Below, piece after piece: positions 59,032 to 64,000 of a DNA stretch of 64,000 bases (the stretch's first letter is position 1; each line of letters starts with the position of its first letter). The notes beneath the pieces are model-generated. The model ran no database searches and was not told the origin of the DNA. It saw only the letters and a list, made by a program, of their open reading frames with translations. Position numbers and translations under genes: made by a program. Source of the DNA: Streptosporangium roseum DSM 43021 (GTDB taxonomy: Bacteria > Actinomycetota > Actinomycetes > Streptosporangiales > Streptosporangiaceae); assembly GCF_000024865.1 (NCBI RefSeq), contig NC_013595.1, positions 1,550,001 to 1,614,000 on the forward strand. Direction: 5' to 3'.

Positions 59032-60447
59032 TCACCGCGATGCCAGGCGGGCCCGCAGGTCGCGGACGGTGGCCAGGACCTGCTCGACCTCGGCGGCGGT
59101 CGGCCAGGGAGCGCCGCCGGGCCGGAGCAGCGTGGCCCGGACCGAGGCCAGACGCTCGACCGCGCCTCGCGGCAGGCCGCTCTGCCCGGCCAGCCAGGCC
59201 GTCACCTCGGTGTGGTCGCGCAGCGGCCGGGTGACCGCATCCCAGGTCCCGAGGATCTCGGCCAGGTCGCCGGCCCTCAGCGGGGTCCCGCCCCGCCGGG
59301 CCACGGCGGCGGAGGTCAGCTCCGCGCGGGCGACGAGCTCGGGCTCGGCGGCCCGGTCCCGGACCGGGGACGGCGGATCCGCCGGCCACTGCTCCGCCTC
59401 ATGGGAGAGACCGGTCGCCGGCAGCAGCGAGGCCAGCTCGACCGCCGCCCGGCGGTGCCCGGCCTGTGCCGCCTGGCGGAACCAGCGCTGCCCGCCCTCC
59501 AGGTCGTCGTGCTCGGCGATGAGCAGCAGGCCGTAGTTGAACGCGGCCTCCGGATCGCCGCAGGCCGCGGCCCTGGCGAACCAGTGGCCGGCCGCCGGGG
59601 AGTCGCCCAGCTCCACGCACACGAACCCGGCCGTCCGCTGGTCGTCGACCCGCCCGGTGCGGGCGGCCCGTTCGAACCAGGCGCGGGCGGTGCGCAGCTC
59701 CCCCCGGGACAGCGCGATCCCGCCGAGCTGGGACGCCGCCCCGGGATGCTCGTTCCCGGCGGCCAGCCGGTAGAACGCCTCGGCGCCCTCCGGATCCCGG
59801 TTGGCCCGCAGGAACAGGCCCAGATGGTAGGCCGCGTCGGCGTGGCCGCCCCGGGCGGCCAGCTCCCACCAGCGCAGCGCCTCGTCCTCCTCGCCGAAGG
59901 CGTAGGCCAGGAACCCCAGGTCATGGGCGGAGGCCAGGTCACCGCCCATCGCCGCTCGCCGGTGCCATTCCACGGCGGCCTCCGTCTCGCCGCCGTCCTC
60001 GCAGATCAGCGCGAGCCGCCGGGCGGCGGGCCGGGAGCCCGCCCGCGCCGCCGTCTCGAACCAGCGCCGGGCGGCGGCCATGTCGCCGCGCTGCTCCAGC
60101 AGGAGCGTCGCCAGGTTCGCCGCGGCCTCGACGTCGCCGACGCCCGCGGCCAGTCCGTACCACCTCACGGCCTCCTCCAGGCTGCCGTGCTTCTCGTGCC
60201 AGACGCCGAGGTTGTAGGCGCTGTCCATGTTGCCCGCGGCCGCGGCCCGCTCCCACCAGTGCCGCGCCGCCGAACGGTCGCCCCGCTGCGTGAAGTGGCG
60301 GCCGAGCAGGTGCGCGGCCCGGACGTCGCCACCGTGCGCGGCCAGCAGCAGCCCGGCCTCGCCCTCCGGGCCGATCCCGTGCTCCACGCCCGGCGGGGTG
60401 GGTGCCGAGACACCAGGCGTCTCCCGGTCGCCCTGCCACCACCCCAT
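59032..60447 (-). CDS. Sel1-like/TPR repeat protein
   Basis: 471 residues. From about residue 25 to 330, nine or so repeats of 34-37 residues follow the Sel1 pattern, for example AAARRWFETAARAGSRPAAR, DEALRWWELAARGGHADAAY and GGQRWFRQAAQAGHRRAAVE. The C-terminal 130 residues are a separate helical region (AELTSAAVARRGGTPLRAGDL, VEQVLATVRDLRARL) that looks like a small helix-turn-helix or effector-associated bundle. The protein is cytoplasmic and probably mediates protein contacts. No binding partner is suggested by the neighbours. Confidence 0.8.
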   Translation of the reverse strand: MGWWQGDRETPGVSAPTPPGVEHGIGPEGEAGLLLAAHGGDVRAAHLLGRHFTQRGDRSAARHWWERAAAAGNMDSAYNLGVWHEKHGSLEEAVRWYGLAAGVGDVEAAANLATLLLEQRGDMAAARRWFETAARAGSRPAARRLALICEDGGETEAAVEWHRRAAMGGDLASAHDLGFLAYAFGEEDEALRWWELAARGGHADAAYHLGLFLRANRDPEGAEAFYRLAAGNEHPGAASQLGGIALSRGELRTARAWFERAARTGRVDDQRTAGFVCVELGDSPAAGHWFARAAACGDPEAAFNYGLLLIAEHDDLEGGQRWFRQAAQAGHRRAAVELASLLPATGLSHEAEQWPADPPSPVRDRAAEPELVARAELTSAAVARRGGTPLRAGDLAEILGTWDAVTRPLRDHTEVTAWLAGQSGLPRGAVERLASVRATLLRPGGAPWPTAAEVEQVLATVRDLRARLASR

Positions 60448-60544
60448 GCCACCCTCCTCGTCGACAGTCCACAGGGTGACATGTGAGTGCGCGGCGGCGG
60501 AGCGTAATCGCGGACTTGTCGCCCCGGCCGTGCTCCCGCCCCCG

Positions 60545-61174
60545 TTACGGGTTGCCCAGCGCCTTCTCGAAGACGGAGGTGTCCAGCGTGAAGCCGACCG
60601 GCTCGGGGATGTGCACCGGACTGCCCACCGCGACGCGGGTGGAGGTCAGGTAGACGCCGTCCTTCGGGTCGCTGAGAACGGTCACGGTGGCGGGGGTGGC
60701 GACGGGATCGACAATGATCATGATGGGGACCTGGCCGGAGGCGTAGATGCCCGGCTTGCGGTCCCGGTCGTCGACGACGCTCCCCGGCGACACGATCTCG
60801 GCGACCATGATCAGGCCGGAGGAGAGCAGCTTGCGATCGCCCCAGCGGGGGCAGTCGGCCGGGGCCAGGACGAAGTCCGGCTCGACCGGGTCGCGGGGCC
60901 CGTCGATGCAGACGTCGACGTTGCCGGCATACCCATGCCAGTCACGATCCAGGATCAGCGGATACAGCTCGTAAGAGAGAAGCATCGCCAGCCAGCCGTG
61001 CTCGGGGGTGCCTACCGGGCTCACTATGAGTCTCCCGTCGATGACTTCGGTGCGGAGCCCGGGCAGTTGCGGGAGCGCGTCGAAGAGCTCGCGGGCCGTA
61101 CCGGGCAGGGGCTGGGACGCGGTTTCGGGGGAGGGCCTCAGGTCGGCCGGGCGCCGTCGTGATGTCATGAGCAT
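60545..61174 (-). CDS. Uma2 family (DUF820) restriction-endonuclease-fold protein
   Basis: 209 residues from ATG 61174, nine bases after AAGGGG; a second ATG is six bases on. The PD-(D/E)XK-type fold of Uma2 proteins is shown by RTEVIDGRLIVSP, DPVEPDFVLAP and VAEIVSPGSVVDDRDRKPGIY, which hold the acidic and lysine residues. The family is very common in actinomycetes and cyanobacteria, has no proven target in most cases, and may be linked to mobile DNA. It stands alone here. Nuclease activity is inferred from the fold only. Confidence 0.87.
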   Translation of the reverse strand: MLMTSRRRPADLRPSPETASQPLPGTARELFDALPQLPGLRTEVIDGRLIVSPVGTPEHGWLAMLLSYELYPLILDRDWHGYAGNVDVCIDGPRDPVEPDFVLAPADCPRWGDRKLLSSGLIMVAEIVSPGSVVDDRDRKPGIYASGQVPIMIIVDPVATPATVTVLSDPKDGVYLTSTRVAVGSPVHIPEPVGFTLDTSVFEKALGNP

Positions 61175-61263
61175 GAGTATGTGCCCCTTCGTGTCCTCGT
61201 GAACACGGTGAGTATCCAAAGCGTGCCGTCGGAGTGTGAGGGATCGGCAAAGACGCGCAGGGC

Positions 61264-61911
61264 CTAGACCCAGCCGGGACGGACCAGGCCGGACTCGTAG
61301 GCGATGACGACGAGCTGGGCGCGGTCGCGGGCGTGCAGCTTCATCATGGTGCGGCTGACGTGGGTCTTGGCGGTGGCCGGGCTCATGAAGAGCTTGCCGG
61401 CGATCTCGTCGTTGGTCATGCCGGTGCCGACCAGGGACAGGACCTCGCGCTCGCGGTCGGTGAGCATGCCGAGGTCCTGGGAGGGGTGGGGCGGCTTGGC
61501 GCGGCTGGCGTACTCGGCGATCAGGCGGCGCGTGACGCCGGGGGAGAGCAGGGCGTCGCCGTCGGCGACGACGCGGACGGCCTGGATCAGCTCGGCCGGC
61601 TCGGTGTCCTTGACCAGGAACCCGCTGGCGCCGTTGCGGAGCGCCTCGAAGACGTATTCGTCGAGCTCGAAGGTCGTCAGGATGATGATCCTCGGTCCCG
61701 GGGGCATCTCCCGGGTGGCGGTCAGGCCGTCCATGCCCGGCATCCGGATGTCCATCAGCACCACGTCGGGCTCGTGCTCGGCGGCCAGCCGTACGGCCTG
61801 GGCGCCGTCGGCGGCCTCGGCCACCACGGTCATCCCCGGCTGCGCGTCGAGCAGGGCTCGGAACCCGGCCCTGACCAGGGCCTGGTCGTCGGCGAGAACG
61901 ATCTTGATCAT
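61264..61911 (-). CDS. NarL/LuxR-type response regulator
   Basis: 215 residues. The receiver domain has the acidic pair in VLADDQALV, the phosphorylated Asp54 in LMDIRMPGMDG, Thr in ILTTFELDEY and Lys in FLVKDTEP. The LuxR helix-turn-helix follows (LTDREREVLSLVGTGMTNDEIA, TAKTHVSRTMMKL). Its ATG overlaps the kinase stop (ATGA), so the two form one two-component system. The target genes are unknown; the divergently transcribed gamma-glutamyltransferase is one candidate. Confidence 0.95.
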   Translation of the reverse strand: MIKIVLADDQALVRAGFRALLDAQPGMTVVAEAADGAQAVRLAAEHEPDVVLMDIRMPGMDGLTATREMPPGPRIIILTTFELDEYVFEALRNGASGFLVKDTEPAELIQAVRVVADGDALLSPGVTRRLIAEYASRAKPPHPSQDLGMLTDREREVLSLVGTGMTNDEIAGKLFMSPATAKTHVSRTMMKLHARDRAQLVVIAYESGLVRPGWV

Positions 61912-63020
61912 TCGGGTCCCTCCGGGATCGGCAGCCGCGCCTCGACACGGAAGCCCTGTCCATGATGCCTGGCGGTCAGCGAGCCGCCGAGGGCGGCCGC
62001 CCGCTCCCGCATGCCGGGGACGCCGTTCCCGCCGCCCAGGCTCTCCCCCGGGGCTCCGCCGCCGGAGTCGGTGACCTGGATCAGCAGCTCGCGGGGGCCG
62101 TAGTCCAGCAGGACGGTGACCGCGGCGCCCGGCGCGTGCCGGGTGACGTTGGTCAGCGCCTCCTGGACGATGCGGTAGCCGGCCCGGTCCACCTCCGGCG
62201 GCAGCGCCCTGACCTCGCCGGTGACCTGTCTGGTGACCGGCAGCCCGCTGCGCTCGACGAGCTCCTCCAGCCGCTCCAGCCCGGCGGTGGGGGAGCGGGG
62301 CGCACCGTCGCGGAGCACGTTGAGCACCGAGCGCATCTCGGTCAGCACGTCCTTGGAGGCCTGCTTGATGGTGGTGAGGGCGGTGCGGGCCTGCTCGGGC
62401 TGGTCGTCGATCAGGTGCAGCGCGGTGGAGGCCTGGACGTGGATGAGGGAGATGTTGTGCGCGAGCACGTCGTGCAGCTCCTGGGCCATGGTCAGCCGCT
62501 CCTCGCTGGCCTGCCGCCGGGTCTCCTCCTGGACCACCCGCTCGTGCTCGGCCAGCCGTTCTCTCCTGGCCCGGACGAACTCGCCCAGCGCCAGGACGAC
62601 CCCGATGGCCGTCGCCACCGCGAACATGTGCCACAGCCCGGGGCTGGGGACGGGGGCCAGCCAGGTCGTGTAGACGACGAAGAACACGTAGGCCACGACC
62701 GAGACCGCCCAGGCGGCGCGCCGCCGGCCGAGGACGACGGCGTTGTGGAGTGCGATGACCAGGCTGAAGAAGATCGGGCCGTACGCGTGGCCTCGGGCGA
62801 TGAAGACGCAGGTCACGGCCAGGGTGGCGATCAGGGTGAGCACCGGGTGGCGGCGCCGCGCGACCAGCGCGAGCGGCCCGGCCACCAGCAGCGCGACGCC
62901 GACCGCGTCCGCCTGGACGCGCTCGGGCTGGTTCCACTGGGCGGCCCAGGTCATCGTGACCTGGAGGACCGCCACGAACAGCGGGAGCAGCGGTTCGATC
63001 CATCGGGGTTTGGCGCGCAC
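61908..63020 (-). CDS. HisKA_3 (NarX/DesK-type) sensor histidine kinase
   Basis: About 370 residues from GTG 63020; the start is uncertain, as an upstream start would add 37 unlikely residues. Four to five membrane helices (about residues 10-135) lead to a coiled coil and the H-box ELHDVLAHNISLI with the phosphorylated His. The ATPase domain shows EALTNVTRHA (N-box) and DSGGG with GVPGMRERAAALGG (G-box). There is no extracytoplasmic sensor domain, so the signal is probably membrane-based, as in DesK-like kinases. Confidence 0.93.
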   Translation of the reverse strand: MRAKPRWIEPLLPLFVAVLQVTMTWAAQWNQPERVQADAVGVALLVAGPLALVARRRHPVLTLIATLAVTCVFIARGHAYGPIFFSLVIALHNAVVLGRRRAAWAVSVVAYVFFVVYTTWLAPVPSPGLWHMFAVATAIGVVLALGEFVRARRERLAEHERVVQEETRRQASEERLTMAQELHDVLAHNISLIHVQASTALHLIDDQPEQARTALTTIKQASKDVLTEMRSVLNVLRDGAPRSPTAGLERLEELVERSGLPVTRQVTGEVRALPPEVDRAGYRIVQEALTNVTRHAPGAAVTVLLDYGPRELLIQVTDSGGGAPGESLGGGNGVPGMRERAAALGGSLTARHHGQGFRVEARLPIPEGPE

Positions 63021-63151
63021 GCCCAGAACCTTATGTCCACCCCGCTGACCAGCGCGTCCACCCTCCGGGGCATGAGGCACTACGACGCTCGTGGTAGCCG
63101 AGGGGCTGACAGGGCAGGCGAGCTGAGACAAGCTGTCTGCAGGAGGCCATC

Positions 63152-64000
63152 ATGATCGCTCGTCGCTTAGCCGTGCCGCTCGCCGGGATCCTGGCCGGTG
63201 GCTCCGTTCTGTTGGTGCAGCCCGCCGTGGCGGCGTCGCCGCCGGGCCAGGTGTCGCTGCCGGGCCAGGTGTCGCCGCCTGGCCCGGCGGAGAAGAGACC
63301 CGTCGCCGAGGGGTACGGCGGGGCGGTCGCGACCGTCGACCTGGACGCGAGCGAGGCCGCGCTGGGGGTGCTGCGCCGGGGCGGCAACGCGGTCGACGCG
63401 GCCGTCGCGGCGGCGGCCACGCTGGGGGTGACCGAGCCCTACTCCGCCGGGCTGGCCGGGGGCGGGTTCCTCGTCTACTACGACGCCCGGCACAGGAAGG
63501 TCCACACGATCGACGGCAGGGAGACGGCGCCCCGGGCGATGACCGCGACGTCCCTGGAGGGCATCCCGTTCGACGAGGCGGTCACCAGCGGGCTGTCGGC
63601 GGGGGTGCCGGGTAGCGTGGCGCAGTGGGAGCTGGCCCTGCGCCGGTTCGGCACGCTCTCGCTCGGACAGGCGCTCAAGCCCGCGGTCAAGGTGGCCTCC
63701 GAGGGGTTCACCGTCGACCAGACCTTCTACGACCAGACCGCCGCCAACGCGGCCCGGTTCAAGGACTTCACCTCCACCGCCAAGCTGTACCTCCCCGGCG
63801 GCGCCCCGCCACCGGTCGGCTCCACCTTCCGCAACCCCGAGCTCGCCGACACCTACCGCCGGCTCGGCAGGGAGGGCGGCGGCTGGCTGTACGGCGGGCG
63901 GCTCGGCTCGGAGGTGGTGGCCACGGTGAAGAGCCCGCCGGTCACGCCCGGCTCCACCCGCAACGTGCGGCCCGGCCTGATGGAACTGCCCGACCTGCGG
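63152..64000 (+). CDS. ggt: Gamma-glutamyltransferase, 3' truncated by window
   Basis: 283 residues are present and the frame is open at the window end; ATG follows AGGAGG. A signal peptide of about 28 residues (VLLVQPAVAA) is followed by a short repeat PPGQVSLPGQVSPPGP and then the large-subunit N-terminus: VDLDASEAALGVLRRGGNAVDAAVA, YSAGLAGGGFLVYYD, and IDGRETAP with the substrate Arg. The catalytic threonine and small subunit lie beyond the window. It would be secreted and cleave or transfer the gamma-glutamyl group of glutathione or related thiols. It is divergent from the two-component system. Confidence 0.9.
   Translation, partial: MIARRLAVPLAGILAGGSVLLVQPAVAASPPGQVSLPGQVSPPGPAEKRPVAEGYGGAVATVDLDASEAALGVLRRGGNAVDAAVAAAATLGVTEPYSAGLAGGGFLVYYDARHRKVHTIDGRETAPRAMTATSLEGIPFDEAVTSGLSAGVPGSVAQWELALRRFGTLSLGQALKPAVKVASEGFTVDQTFYDQTAANAARFKDFTSTAKLYLPGGAPPPVGSTFRNPELADTYRRLGREGGGWLYGGRLGSEVVATVKSPPVTPGSTRNVRPGLMELPDLR

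Overview
This is a high-GC actinomycete chromosome segment. Third codon positions are strongly G/C, GTG and TTG starts are frequent, and many gene pairs share ATGA or GTGA stop/start overlaps. The gene families (AftD-like arabinofuranosyltransferase, PorA/DUF3068 proteins, KstR/KstR2-like operators, a type VII secretion-like protein, YhgE transporters, PspA) fit Streptosporangiales, for example Streptosporangium or Nonomuraea. That placement is an inference. No rRNA, tRNA, CRISPR array, phage or complete transposon was recognised.

Layout. 1-8.7 kb: cell-envelope glycoconjugate genes (AftD-like protein, GT-C-like membrane protein, two DUF3068 proteins, SAM methyltransferase, acyltransferase-3). 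8.8-9.9 kb: FMN nitronate monooxygenase behind a KstR-like operator. 9.9-12 kb: a lower-GC island with a structured inverted repeat and a coupled HEPN-type gene pair. 12-19.5 kb: a sterol side-chain module (EchA19-like hydratase, acyl-CoA ligase, DUF35 protein, Ltp4-like and Ltp3-like thiolase-fold aldolases, FadD19-like ligase) with two KstR2-type palindromes in its divergent promoter. 19.6-21.1 kb: alpha-ketoglutaric semialdehyde dehydrogenase.

21.2-26 kb: a type VII-like large protein with a YbaB-like partner behind an IdeR/DtxR-type iron box, then an S41 peptidase, DUF1622 membrane proteins and a TetR regulator. 26.2-38.4 kb: a pectin/uronate locus (pectate lyase, sugar ABC transporter, deleted GH43 relic, oxidoreductase-DUF6807 fusion, enolase-superfamily enzyme, KdgD, SDR) read divergently from a LacI regulator and an aldose epimerase, with matching LacI operators. 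The dehydrogenase at 19.6 kb could supply the last step of this hexarate route. 38.5-44.4 kb: LysE exporter, DUF6297 ABC exporter, LysR with a cysteine-dioxygenase-like gene, a tiny secreted peptide and a TPR protein.

44.4-49.6 kb: an operon of two solute-binding/VWA paralogues, a Psp-like helical protein and PspA. 49.8-53.6 kb: ABC ATPase, YhgE/Pip permease and TetR behind a TetR palindrome. 53.9-54.5 kb: a mirrored array of roughly 75-bp repeats around a central cruciform, with no gene. 54.7-64 kb: M20 peptidase, class III aminotransferase, alanine dehydrogenase, Sel1 protein, Uma2 nuclease, a two-component system and the start of a gamma-glutamyltransferase.
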